From contig CM054824.1 in the NCBI GenBank assembly GCA_028984105.1, positions 3,720,001-3,784,000 on the forward strand: a stretch of 64,000 nucleotides of DNA, in the 5' to 3' direction. This document shows positions 23,609 to 34,673 of this stretch, piece by piece. The position numbers and the translations under genes were made by a program. The notes under the pieces were generated by a model. That model had not been told where the DNA came from and ran no database searches. It saw only the letters and a list, made by a program, of their open reading frames with translations. Origin of the DNA: Lavandula angustifolia (lineage: Eukaryota > Streptophyta > Magnoliopsida > Lamiales > Lamiaceae). Position 1 is the first letter of the stretch. Every line of letters starts with the position of its first letter.

Positions 23609-25215
23609 TTGCTCGGCCCGTACTTTGCGGATCAGTAATCTATGAAGCTCAACCCGACCCCGGCTTCGAGCGGAGCGGGCGGACCTTACCTACTAAATTT
23701 TTAATTTCTTTTTTATTTTTAATTATATATTTTTAGTATGAAAATAAAATTAATATATAAAATTTAAATTAAGATCAAGATTCGTAGAATACGCTTAGAT
23801 AGAGGAATCGAATTCCGAATTCAATGATGAGATTGTCGTGAAGCCAAAGGAATTCAAAGATGAAAAGTCGGCGGCGTGCACGCCTCGCGTAACGGACTTG
23901 CCGAAAGAAAGAACGGAACACTTAAAGAAGCAAAGAAGAACGTTACTCGCAGCACTCGGGATTACCTTTAAAATTTTGGGCGGAAGCTACTAATACAACC
24001 TGTTACCTCGTAATCGCTCATTACCGACACAACATCACGTGAAGACCGATTATGAAGTATGGAAATGGAGAACATCGTCTATTTCACATTTCCATATTTT
24101 TGGTTGTTAATGTTTTATCCCCAATAATGGAAAGGATCGCTTAAGAGTCTTTGATAGCAAGTCGACCAATGAAGTTTTCTTATGATAATCCGAGTGCAAG
24201 GTTTTCAGGGTCTTTAATTACCAGACTCTTTGGGTGGAGGAAAGTCATTATGTCGTATTTAATGAGTTTGTCACTGAGAACAGGAAACAAAGTACTCAGC
24301 ATGACGCTGAAAAGGTCAACAACTAACTACAGGATCTAAACCTGAACGATGACATAGAAAAGATTCTGCTACATTGTTAGGATGATGATTCGGATGATGA
24401 AGAAGAACAGAATCATCTAGCAAACAGTGTACATGAACCGATTGATTCTCCTGAACATAATCAATTCCAGGTTACTCAGGTCGATGAAGAAACCCCTGTG
24501 ATAACTGAGACCTTTACTGAGAATAACTCAAGGGAAACTACTAACGTTCCTGAGCTAAAAGCCCCTGAACCTAGTAATTTAGTAGATCCTAATCTTGTTA
24601 CTGAATTACTTCAATAAAAAAATAGCACTACTGAAATTCCAAACAACCCTATTATTTGTGCAGAAGTAACTTCCGAAGAAGAGCCAAGAAAACATCGCTC
24701 ATGGTTAGATGCTCATACTTCAGATCTTATATTCAGAGTTCCATCCTCAAGTGTTAAGACAAGATCCGATTCTCGCCAAGGAGAAAGCGTTCTATACTCC
24801 TGTTTCTTGTCCACCGGAGAACCTCGGGCCGATTGAGGATGTGCTAAATGATGCCGACCGGATCACGATCACGCAAGAAGAGCTCAACCAATTTGTCAAA
24901 AACGACATATGGGAAGTTGAAGACAAATCAAAGCATCAACATGTAATCGGAACCAAATGGGTCTTCAAGAACAAGCGAGATGAAAACAACGTCATAATCG
25001 AAAAAAAAAAAAAAAAAAAAAACTCGATTAGTTGCTAAAGGACACCGTCAAGGTAAAGGAATAGATTTTGATGAAAAGTTCCCTACGGTTGTAAGATCGG
25101 AGGACATCGCCTATTCTTAGCATATGCAACTTATCAACGCTTTACCGTCTCATCGATGGACGTAAAGTCGCCCTTCTTGAATGGCGCATCAAGGAAGAAG
25201 TCTATGTAGAACAAT
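23609..25215 (+). pseudogene. Host copia element, integrase to RT fragment (right copy)
   Basis: Bases 23609-24032 repeat 11600-12029. Beyond them the copia element continues: a HFHIFG segment (about 24090), then an acidic linker carrying EPIDSPEHNQFQVTQVDEE (about 24435-24495). Next come RKHRSWLDAHTSDLI (about 24690) and the RT start LNDADRITITQEELNQF (about 24845-24895), then HQHVIGTKWVFKNKRDENN. An A22-type homopolymer at 25001-25020 interrupts the frame, and the sequence stops at EEVYVEQS (about 25215), where GH81 sequence begins. It is related to but distinct from elements A-C. Confidence 0.75.
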
Positions 25216-25324
25216 CCCACCCCATTTTCTATCATATAAAAACCCCTTCTCCTAAAAAGGTTCCGTTTAAATTACGGCTCGACCGTCTCCTTCAAGAACT
25301 TGGTGATTTTTGGAATCACATCAG

Positions 25325-26038
25325 CAGAGGCGGAACCGTAGGGGGGTCGAGTGGGTCGATCGACCCCCGGCCGCCATGACTTTGCTCGAGTAGGGTATAG
25401 AATTCGCCTTACTATATATAAATTTCAGTGGTTAATTAAACTAACCGCGGCTTGTAGTTTAGTTGAGCAGTGGTTCTATACATAAATGGAGAGGTCAAAT
25501 GTTTGACTCTCCCCGCTTGCCGTATCCCCGTAGTATTTTTTCCCCTTTTATATTTCTCTTAAGTTTAATTACAACTATAATTAATTCCTTTATTTCATTA
25601 TTTTAATCACAATTTTTTCCTATACTTCCTTTCAAGCTTATTATTCTTTTATATTTCTCTTTAGTTTAATTACAACTATAATTAATTCCTTTATTTCATC
25701 ATTTTAATCACAATTTTTTCCTATACTTCCTTTCAAGCTTATTATTAGTTATTATTGTATCGATCTATCACATGTTACAAGTACATTTTTCTCTCTCTTT
25801 TTTTAATACTTAAATAAATACATTTCTCAATATAACAAATACATCAAATAACTTTGACTTGATAGAGTTAGCATACATATCTTTTATAGTGTGTTTGTAT
25901 TCAAACCATTTAAAACTATATTTAGCAACCCTCGATTTTTTCTCTACCTTCGGCCAACCCTCGATTTTTTCTCTGCCTTCGGCCACCGTTGTTCCTCTAC
26001 TTCGACCCCCCGATCTGAAAGTTCTGGTTCCGCCACTG
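25325..26038. mobile_element. Non-autonomous hAT element (Tip100-like ends), 714 bp
   Basis: Terminal inverted repeats are CAGAGGCGGAACCGTAG on the left and the complement of CAGTGGCGGAACCAGAAC on the right. A perfect 8-bp target duplication, CACATCAG, lies at 25317-25324 and 26039-26046. The 8-bp duplication and CAGNGGCGGA ends are diagnostic of hAT superfamily elements resembling Tip100. No transposase is encoded. Two internal tandem duplications are present: about 105 bp (25545-25750) and 29 bp (25927-25984). It is inserted in the GH81 pseudogene. Confidence 0.95.
25545..25750. repeat. Tandem duplication inside the hAT element
   Basis: Two adjacent copies of about 105 bp beginning CTTTTATATTTCTCTT and ending TCAAGCTTATTATT, nearly identical. 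Confidence 0.9.
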
Positions 26039-26720
26039 CACATCAGTGTAACTAATTTCTGCAGCCTCGCCGCTTAGAGCGTAGCAAGAACTAAATCGAT
26101 CAAGAATCGCCTCCAATTTTGGAGAAGCACAAGGCAAGACCGCAATACGGATCAGTCCGGAGAACTTGGAGGAAGTAATTCCCTTCGTGCCATGGCTCAA
26201 ATTGATGGGCGACGAGGCGTAAAGTAGCCATGTTTGGTTGTTGCTCAGCTTCATCGTGTATTTTGTCAATGAAGGGTTCGGAGTCAGTTTACGAACGTCA
26301 TGGACGGTCGAAATGGAGAGCGAGACTGGAGTGGTGACATTGCAGGTCAAGAAAGGACTCCCTCGCACGAGAAAGAATCGCAGATTCAGGGGAAATCCAG
26401 ACTAAGGCTGAGATCGGCGAATGAGGAGACAACATGGGTCGTGTTAGGGTTCGGGTTATTTAAGGTGGAAACGGTGAGGTCAGCTATGTATTTCTGGTAA
26501 AAGAAGGCGTGATTCTCGTAGAGAGACGAGTTGGCGGATTTGATGAGATAGGGATGGATGTATTCTTTCTGATCCCCATCCTTGAGGACGAAGTTTTGGA
26601 AGAAGGAGTTGGTGGGGAGAGGATTCCGACGAATTGGAGTGGGCTTGGGGGAATATCAAGGGACCGGAGCCAGACGACATGGCGGCGAGGTTCACGGTGG
26701 TGCAGCTTCTTCAATTTATT

Positions 26721-28134
26721 TTTTTCTTGAGAAATATAAAAATCAAGTTTGGGTTTTCAATCAAAACCTTTTAATACTTGGGTTTGAGAATATCCAATTC
26801 TAATTTCAATACTCTTTTACTAAACATTTTATATTGTATTAATATCAATATCCAATTCTAAGTTTCTCTTACCAAAACGCCCTTTAATAAGGAGAATTCA
26901 TTCGCTATTGTCGAAAGTTGTTGCTAAAATACACTTCTCCAAATAATTCTTTCTAACCACTTACGAGCATATGAATTTATCTTTCAATTATTTTAATCCT
27001 ATTATAAATTAACTTAATTTCGTTAGCTGTCAATCCTTTTAAGTATTATATCATTAAATTTTTTATTAAAGTTACTAGCTAGACGACGAAGGCATAAATG
27101 GTGGAAAAATAAATGGTTTACTCCACCCTAAACTTTTGATATTTAGTTTTAGGGAAACATCAAATTTGCTTACATCAGTTCTCATATCCTAAGTTGTTCT
27201 AATTTTCTTTATTACAAAATATATTTGGGTTTTTTTTTTTGTATTATTTGTTTCAGGAATGACGTGGTAACGTTTTAAATTTGAAGTGTTAGAAGTGCCG
27301 GAGGAAATAACCACCCACTACCACCATGATTGAGCTCACACAAGTTTGACATTAAGAGGGAAGCTCCACGAGAAATTGAAGCACGTATCTCCAAAGACAA
27401 GCTCCATTCAGGAGTAAAATTGGCAACATGATATTGTTGATGATCCGTATGACTTCATGCTATCTTAAACACATGATATTCCTCTTGTTTTTAGCATGGA
27501 AGAGCTGATGCCAGTCTGAAGAGCAACTCTATGTTGCTTTTAGGTAGACGAGACTTGATGGCAGAGTTATAAGAGTCTTCTAAGAAGACTTGCTTTTATG
27601 CAACAACAATCTCTTACTTTTTCTAAGAATCACATGACCATTATTATATGGTCATTTCTGAACTTTATTTATACGCTTAAATTTATGCATGCGGTCTATA
27701 AAATTCAAAATCACATGCAGCACCCAGTAATAAAATTTTACTGTGCCTAATGAGTTTTATACAATTTTGTTGTGGTCAAATGGCCATAATCGTTCTGTCA
27801 ATCTATATTTGAAAGATAAAAATCTTTTAATCTAGGATCCAAGTTCCTTACATCGTCTCAAAATCCATTTTATCTCAAAACAACCCAATATCAATGATGA
27901 ACTCAATTCCTGTCTTGTACAAAAATTTCATTTCTAATGAATCAAGCCTTATTCTTCAACTGTAAGTTATCGTACTGCAGTTGCATTTGACATTAACAGT
28001 ATTGCTTTATTTTCGGCACTCTGTTACTGTATGTTTGTTCAATCAAATAAAACCACAATCACAAACAAATTGTCTAACTTCATCATTTTTTTGAAACTGA
28101 GCATAGATAGTTTCCATGTAAACTAAGAAGGAAG
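26721..28134. other. Intergenic AT-rich region
   Basis: No coding pattern, repeat ends or RNA gene recognised. The part next to 28134 is the presumed 3' untranslated and terminator region of the oxidoreductase gene. Confidence 0.5.
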
Positions 28135-31100
28135 CTAAAACTTTTTAACTTGAACAGGCACCCCTTGCCTCTTCCCAGACTCAAGCATTGCATCCAAAAC
28201 AGCAACATCTCGAGCGCCTTCAACAAAAGAAAGGCGAGCCTCAACTTGGTGGCTACCATCCTTCTGTAAAGAAAGGAAATAATTACATATAATTGCAGAA
28301 ACATGGTTGCCGATAATATGTTCATGATATTTAACTCAATTATATAGTATGGGAGTAAAGACAAGGATTACAATCTCAAACCAATACAAAGTCTAGATAG
28401 GAAATATAAATATAATAGCCGCTTCAACATCATGCAAAGAAAAGGTTATGTATTGCTAGAGAATTAGGGCTGACAAAATATATATAGATAGATAGATTTC
28501 GACAAAGTCCTTAGAAACCAACATCAAAAATTAACTACATTACAGTAGACGATTCCCCAATTCTTATAAAAATTGACTTTCACAGGATGCAAACAAGAGC
28601 AAGAAAACTAACAGCGGTCACAATCCAAAAGTACCTTTTAAGTTTGACAATGAAATATCTGACAGAAACGTCTTGAGCTCCTCAGTCACGCCACTGAATG
28701 GGTAAAAGAAGCTTTTGTTTTGGCCATCAGCCGTATAGAGAACAACCTATAACAACATCAAGATCCACAAAATATGACTTGGCTGAAATTCTGAGATTTA
28801 ATTCTGGGGAAGTAAGGATTAATATTTTCCTAATGCAAAAATAGAACGAGTACATGACGCCCCTTCGATTTAATTTAATATTCTAAATAGGCTAATTTTA
28901 GGGTGTTAAGAGGGATTATTTTCTGATCTCTATTCCAACTGCTGTAACGCATTTGGAAATGGAAGGAATAAAAAATTGATTCATCAGTTTCTCTAAAATG
29001 TACAAGTAATTAACAAATATCTGAATTCTAGTTATATATTACCCAAAAAAGGACCAAAAGATTATGTTTACCGTGTATCCGTGCTTCCCATCTTTGCTTC
29101 CTCGCTCTACTTGTACTGTTCCCCTTCAGGCCCACGATCCGCCATATCACCTATGAGCAAATAGCACTTACTAAACGTGTTCAACCCTCAAATGATTATC
29201 ATCACATATAGAATTCATGAAGAAAGATAGGTATTGTATATTTCATACCTTTGGAGATCTAGATGAAACCACCAACACAAAAACTCCAGAACTACCATTC
29301 TCCAGTTGACTGGAGGGGCAATGGAACAAAGAACAAGAAGAAACGTGAAAAATTGCTAAATCTCAAAGAAAGACAAAAGAACAAACTTTAGTAATGTTTC
29401 AGAATCATACATCACTGAGGAGATATGATCTGGAGCAGGCAGAGCTGAATCGACGTGAGATGTTATGGCTGATACTGAAGTTACCTCACATCCAACAAGC
29501 TTTGGAATACGCAAAAGAGATAATTAGGCAAATAAAGTCACAGATATATTAATAGAAAAAAAAGCATAATAGCAGCAAGTGATGTTTAAAGGTATGGAAC
29601 AACAGTTTACACAAAATATTAACTCCACTCCATGGTATACATGGTACAAAAATTAATCTATTCTTGGTTTTTTAATATGTATAGCATAGGTTCATTAAGC
29701 TGTTGTATGGTGCTTCTTTTCAGCAAATCATTTTTTTTACTCTTTTGCACAGTTAGTTTCTTGATTTTCTTTTTGCCACTAGCATAATCTGAACATAAGG
29801 ATGACAAACACTTAGATTAAATTAATATTTTTCAATAACAAATATAAATACATTCAACTCAGACCAACTCACCATTCTCAACCCAGAAATGAAATGGACA
29901 CCCATATCTAGAATGAAGCCTCCCTGCCAAAACAGGAAACATTTTCAGTCTAAATCAGTGAGATTTTGATTTCAACAATTTGGATGATAAAAACAGACTC
30001 CCACTAGATACACCAAAGTAGTAAACAAAAATCTCAGATTCTTCACAGTGGTCTTATGCTCGTGCTTAATACAATATAGAGTAATATGACTGCAATAATA
30101 CTTCTGACTTGACAAGCAGGATGAGACTGAAGTTTGCACCATACATAGGTGAAATAATTAACACAAATCTCGATTCTATCAGCAAGGTAACATACAGAGC
30201 AGCAAAGGATACTGAACGGTTTTGGCCATGTTGCCAAGCTAAATTGGTTGATATGCAGTAAACTCACATTAAATCCGCGTCTCCAAGAACTTGAGAAGTA
30301 TGGATTTGAGCTGTTCATCGATCCTTCAATAATGACATGGATATTAATAACGTCTCCAATTTCAGCCATCAGTTTTTTACCCTGTAAAATATCCAGTTCA
30401 TTCATGTACCATCAGACTATTCTACAACAATAAATTAGCAAGCACGTTAAGTCAGGTACCTCCACAAAGGCAGGTTCAAAACGATAGTTTTCAGCAACTG
30501 CCCAAATTGGGGGTGGGTTCAAAGATCCATAACTGAGTAGTGCTCTTCAAGCTCAGTAACAGCTACATCAGCAAAGTGGTAATAAATTTAATCATAATTA
30601 TCTCCAGAGGTATATTGTTCGTAAAGACTTGTAAATTGCAGTACAGCCTTAATAGTAATAAGTGGAAGGCAAATAGTAGCCAAACTAAGAACTTATTATT
30701 AAAAATATAGATGACCATTAACAACAGAAGGTCAATTCGAGTGCATATTTCAATGTTATATAAGAACATAATAACTTATTTTCTATAGTTTATGTTTCAT
30801 TCTGGATTTTTTTTAAAGCATCTGTATGTCGACTCTAATAGTCCAGTTAAAATGTATGTGACAAAATAATCAAAAGCATGCAAACTCCTCCAAGACTCAA
30901 CTAAGTATCTTACTTACATGCTGCAGCAGGTTTCTCTTCAGACCCCAAAATTGCAAAGCGTACCAGACATGCATGAAAAGATAGGAGCAATTTAGAAATA
31001 AATCCAGATCTGGTGTAAGTACAAAAGTTTTCAGAAACTTATGTACAAGTCCCATATTCGTGTACTTTATAACATTAACAGCCATCACCTTGCAGGACAT

Positions 31101-33461
31101 GTTTTCCAGCCTTTAGCAACCTCAGTGACATATCCACCTGCACAAAATGTCACTCTTGTTAAAAGCACATTATAGCCAGGACCCAAGTATGTGTTTCTTA
31201 TTAAAAATGTACTGAACCCAGATGAATGTGAAATCTTATCATTGAAAATGGTACCAAGAGACGAAATAGTCTCGAATTAATTGTTCATCCACCAAATTTC
31301 TACATGATGGGTTATGAGTATGCAAGTTAAGAAACCTCATTGTTATGTTTGAATGAAAAAGGAAGAGCGATAAAACTCAGCAGTCAAAGTCAAATGGTAA
31401 AACAAGAAATGGCACTCATTGATATTTGTTAGTAAATTAAAGAGACTGGTAGCTCAATAGAGGAGTACGATATGTTAATCACGGTTATCAACCGTTACAT
31501 ATTGAAGAAACATAACCCCCAAGTATCAAGTTAAAGAAGCAAGAGGAGACGAGCTCACTTGGAAATTTATAATTAAACTGATATAGAACTTATTGTATGG
31601 CTGTTTGATGCTACTTGGATCTATCACTCTGGACTGTGAAATACAAGCTGAAGAAGTGAAAAGTATCAAGGAAAAGAATATACCTAAAATATCATCATTT
31701 GGCTGTTATATTGGCATGACGATGTGCCTTAACGTGAAAGTATACACCGCATGCTACTACAATAAACACATTATAACTTGCACCAATTACGGGAACTACT
31801 TATAAAACAATAGAAATTTTAACCTTAGGCACAAATTAGAAGAAGATACATCGGTTATTTCCCTTAGAGAAACCATGTTACTAGCCCGAAGTCGAGGATG
31901 TACACGTCAGCATTACAAAGCAGCATTTGGTAAAATGTCTAGAATCATATTGCTCGGATACAATATAATAAGCAGAGTTCGTGGGCAAATGTGCCCATCC
32001 AATGTGTAAAAGGTGCATGTATATTCACCTATGTTGCACGGACACTCCGAAAAAATCCGCCGTCTCAGTGCCGGACACGGACACGTGTCCGACACGGCAA
32101 AAACGAGTCCATAAATTTAAAAAAAAAAACGGACACGTTCCCTGACACGGCGATTTGTGTGTCCGACACGGAATGGACACGCTTTTTTCTCGGCGGAGTA
32201 GAAATCTAGGGGTTTCGGGGTCGAGGTGGTGGTGGCGGCACCAATTGTTTATGGTGGATCTTAGGGCGAGGTCGGGGACGACAATGGGAGAAATCGGCGG
32301 CGGCGCCGTTAAGAGCGGGGTTGAATGAGAGAGAAACGCAGGCGTGGACGCAGCTTCCGCCGAATGTGTGGCCGGAGGAGACGATGACCGGATCCGCCAT
32401 GATCGAGCCTGACAACGGCAGAGGAACTCGATCGAACCGGAATCGGCCGGGGTTCTCGGATCGAAATCGTGCTAGAGCGGCGAGGGATTTACCGGCGATT
32501 TGTGGAAGGAGATCTTCCATCTCCGCTTCCCGCTCCCCATTGATGATTTTCTCTCACCAAAACGCCCGCGAATGAGACGAGATTAGTGAAAACAGGAGCT
32601 ACGAATTGCGATTAGATAAGTGTGGTGGATTGGAGGATTGATGAGAGAGATTAGAGAGTGAGAAGAAGAAAAGCGGATGAATTTTATATATATATTAATA
32701 ATTTAATATTTTTATATCGCCGCCGTGCCGTGTCCTAAATTTTTCTGAAAATGCCGTGTCCCGTGTCCCGTATCCGTGTCGTACCGTGTCCCGTGTCCGT
32801 GTCCGTGCAACCTAGATATTCACTTATTACAAAACACACGGATAAATGGGAAACTTGCCTGAATCTGCCCGGAAAGGACTACCGCTACACCAATAATGGC
32901 AACGCCTTGAATGATTTCATCAAGTCCCGCCTCTCCCCACTTACATTCCACATCAGGGAAAAACTCTTTGGCAATCTCAACAGCATTTCTTGCTGATTCC
33001 TAAACAAATAATGAAACCTTTATTGATCCTCAAGCTTAAAACTTCAAGAACAAGATTCTGCATTTCGCAAATGACTCATATATGAACAATCAAACAACGA
33101 GAAGAAAAAAGGTAAACAACCAGCAGTGAAACAACAGATCCAGTGAAAGGCGATTCTCAATCCCAAGAAGTTAATTGGTAAACAGAGGGAGATAATTGGT
33201 AAACAGAGGGAGATAATTGGTAACTGCAAACCATAAACATTTTCTCAAATAAAATGCAAGAACCTCTGATCATCAAATCAATAGACCAAATCAGAAAAGA
33301 ATAACAATAAATTAGTAAAGAGAAGATTTTACCTCAGTTCGACTCCAAATGGCTCTGAGAACAAATAAGTTAGAGATTTCAGCTAATCTAGGGATGTAAC
33401 TAGTTCGAGTGAAGATGCCAGCTCCAAGAATGGCTATCTGCGGTGGCTTCTGCGACGCCAT
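28135..33461 (-). CDS. Gfo/Idh/MocA-type NAD(P)-binding oxidoreductase (twelve exons)
   Basis: Minus-strand exons, 5' to 3': 33333-33461, 32859-32999, 31089-31137, 30918-30935, 30460-30562, 30268-30381, 29873-29923, 29411-29499, 29249-29309, 29072-29150, 28635-28746, 28135-28263. Together they total about 358 codons, close to the roughly 370-residue plant family (Arabidopsis At4g17370-like). The start MASQKPPQIAILGAGIFTRT holds the Rossmann GxGxxx dinucleotide-binding motif. KAGKHVLQEKPAA is the conserved Gfo/Idh EKP motif with its Lys. Next come WAVAENYRFEPAF, IEGSMNSSNPYFSSSWRR, GGFILDMGVHFISGLRM and the C-terminus PVQVKKF. Exon 4 is only 18 nt. Intron 2 uses a GC donor (CAG|GCAAGT). Three one-base frame problems appear: a missing base near 30525 in exon 5, an extra base at the GGGGAA run near 29125 in exon 10, and a phase mismatch at the exon 11/12 junction. 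Either the assembly has indels or the gene is recently inactivated. Substrate unknown. Confidence 0.85.
32029..32815. mobile_element. Pack-type DNA transposon carrying a U-box gene fragment
   Basis: A 787-bp element with inverted ends CTATGTTGCACGGACAC (left) and, read on the minus strand, CTAGGTTGCACGGACACGG (right). A perfect 8-bp duplication, ATATTCAC, lies at 32021-32028 and 32816-32823. Subterminal DNA is packed with GTGTCC/ACACGG repeats in both arms. The centre holds a captured U-box fragment in minus orientation. The 8-bp duplication suggests hAT affinity, but the superfamily is inferred from duplication length alone. It lies within intron 2 of the oxidoreductase gene and accounts for nearly half of that 1.7-kb intron. 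Confidence 0.88.
32206..32540 (-). pseudogene. Captured U-box (PUB-type) E3 ligase gene fragment
   Basis: From the minus-strand ATG at 32540 the frame reads MGSGKRRWKISFHKSP, the kind of N-terminus seen in plant U-box proteins of the PUB38/39/40 group. A frame shift leads into the 104-residue frame 32520-32206 containing the U-box core SGSIMADPVIVSSGHTFG. That core normally recruits ubiquitin-conjugating enzymes. The expected aromatic and charged positions after HTF are changed, and no ARM repeats follow. The same strand as the host gene makes co-transcription in the intron possible. This is a truncated copy rather than a working gene. Confidence 0.8.
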
Positions 33462-33889
33462 TTTGGAATTCTTTTCTCTCTCTTGGTAATTGATTACTTG
33501 ATACCAGTTTCACCTGCAATCTCAACTTGATTAAAATTGAGAAAAAGGTAAGAGTGAGAAAGTCCATAACTTTTTATCCACAGAAAGTCCATAACTTTTT
33601 ATCCACCCCATCACTCCCATGAATTAAATATTTGGCCCAAATCTAAATCATTATCTTTATCTTAATCTAAAAGCCGAGTGTATATCAATTTTCATTTCAG
33701 CAGCTGAAAATTTTTCTTGAAGACTTGAACTTTTAATCCTAATCAGTTTTTCTCTCTTTTTACTATCTTGTTGGATTGACAAAAGTGTGCTAGAAGATAA
33801 TATGCTTTTCCTATGTTGTGTTTGTGTTTAATTTGTCCCTTAGGTCGTGCAATCATCAGGTTTTGTGTTTTTTGATTATTTGCATGTGA
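33462..33889 (-). promoter_or_regulatory. Upstream region of the oxidoreductase gene
   Basis: The minus-strand gene starts at 33461, so its leader and promoter lie here. A tandem duplicate of AGAAAGTCCATAACTTTTTATCCAC occurs at about 33560-33608. I see no clear TATA box. The foldback element begins only about 430 bp upstream of the start codon. Confidence 0.4.
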
Positions 33890-34362
33890 AAAAAAATTTG
33901 GCACAAATGGTCCATAATCTTTGCTACTTTTTAGATGAATTGGTCCATAATTTTTTTTAATTTATTGGTCCCCAATATTTCGCAAAGTTTGGATAAATCG
34001 GCCATTCTCGTTAAATTTTAAGTTACTCAACCTGTTAGTCGTAAGAGTATTTACTTAATAAAAGTTTCGGAATAATTCATCCAATTTTTTAAATTAAATT
34101 TGAATTTTTTTAAAAGAGATTTTTTAAAATTATAATTTTTTTCGTAAAATTATATTTTTTCAAATAAATTTTTTTTCAAAAGATTAAAAAGAATTAAATA
34201 ATTTTTTTCCTAATGAAAAAATTAATTATTAGTACTAGTTTTATGGACCAATTCATCCAAATTTTAACTATATTTTCAAATAATTTTTTGATTTTTTTTC
34301 AAATTTTTTTATATCGAAAAATTCTATTTAAATAAAAAATTATGTAAATTTCGATAAGTAAT

Positions 34363-34579
34363 ATTTTGCGCCTCACTGCGGAGGAGGGAAGCGGGTCGAC
34401 ACGCCAGCCAGCTTGGGGAAGGTGTTATGTTCTTCGTGTTCTTTCGAGGCCGAAGATGTCGCGAAAGAGGAGCCTCCCACCTCAAGTCGCTAGCCGCTCT
34501 TCACCGACCTCAAGAACATAACACCTTCCCCAACCGTTGCGTTGACCCATTTCCCCGCTTCACCGCGAAACGCAAAATT
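34363..34579. repeat. GC-rich inverted repeat in the foldback centre
   Basis: Left arm ATTTTGCGCCTCACTGCGG followed by GAAGCGGG and GGGGAAGGTGTTATGTTCTT. The right arm on the minus strand reads ATTTTGCGTTTCGCGGTGAAG, GGGG and GGGGAAGGTGTTATGTTCTT. Arms of about 75 bp surround a 65-bp loop. It stands out sharply from the surrounding A/T-rich DNA and would form a strong hairpin. Probably a separate MITE or the original core of the foldback element. Confidence 0.85.
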
Positions 34580-34673
34580 ATAAGTTAATCTAGATTTACT
34601 TAATTTTTTTATTTAAATAAAAAATTTGAAAAAAATTAATGAAAAAATTATTTGAGAAAATAGTTAAAAATTA

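Larger units (their letters stand above)
25216..26720 (-). pseudogene. GH81 endo-1,3(4)-beta-glucanase pseudogene
   Basis: On the minus strand, frames at 26714-26480 contain PLIFPQAHSNSSESSPHQLL and SERIHPSLSH, resembling the N-terminal start of plant GH81 enzymes. Frame 26368-26040 reads NVTTPVSLSISTVHDVRKL, SLTKYTMKLSNNQTWLLYAS, GLIRIAVLP and AILDRFSSCYALSGEA, a strong match to the first GH81 domain. After the inserted hAT element the frame resumes with DVIPKITKFLKETVEP, a motif from the catalytic domain far downstream, so a large internal part is missing. There are stops, for example after KETVEP. Plant GH81 proteins hydrolyse beta-1,3-glucans such as callose or fungal wall polymers. This copy cannot encode an enzyme. 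Assignment rests on recalled family sequence. Confidence 0.75.

Noticed and set aside
27300..28000. Possible unrecognised gene between GH81 and the oxidoreductase
   Set aside because: Stops in all frames at short intervals and no conserved motif seen.
32206..32520. Functional small U-box gene
   Set aside because: Frame shift after the N-terminus, altered U-box and transposon termini around it show it is a captured fragment.
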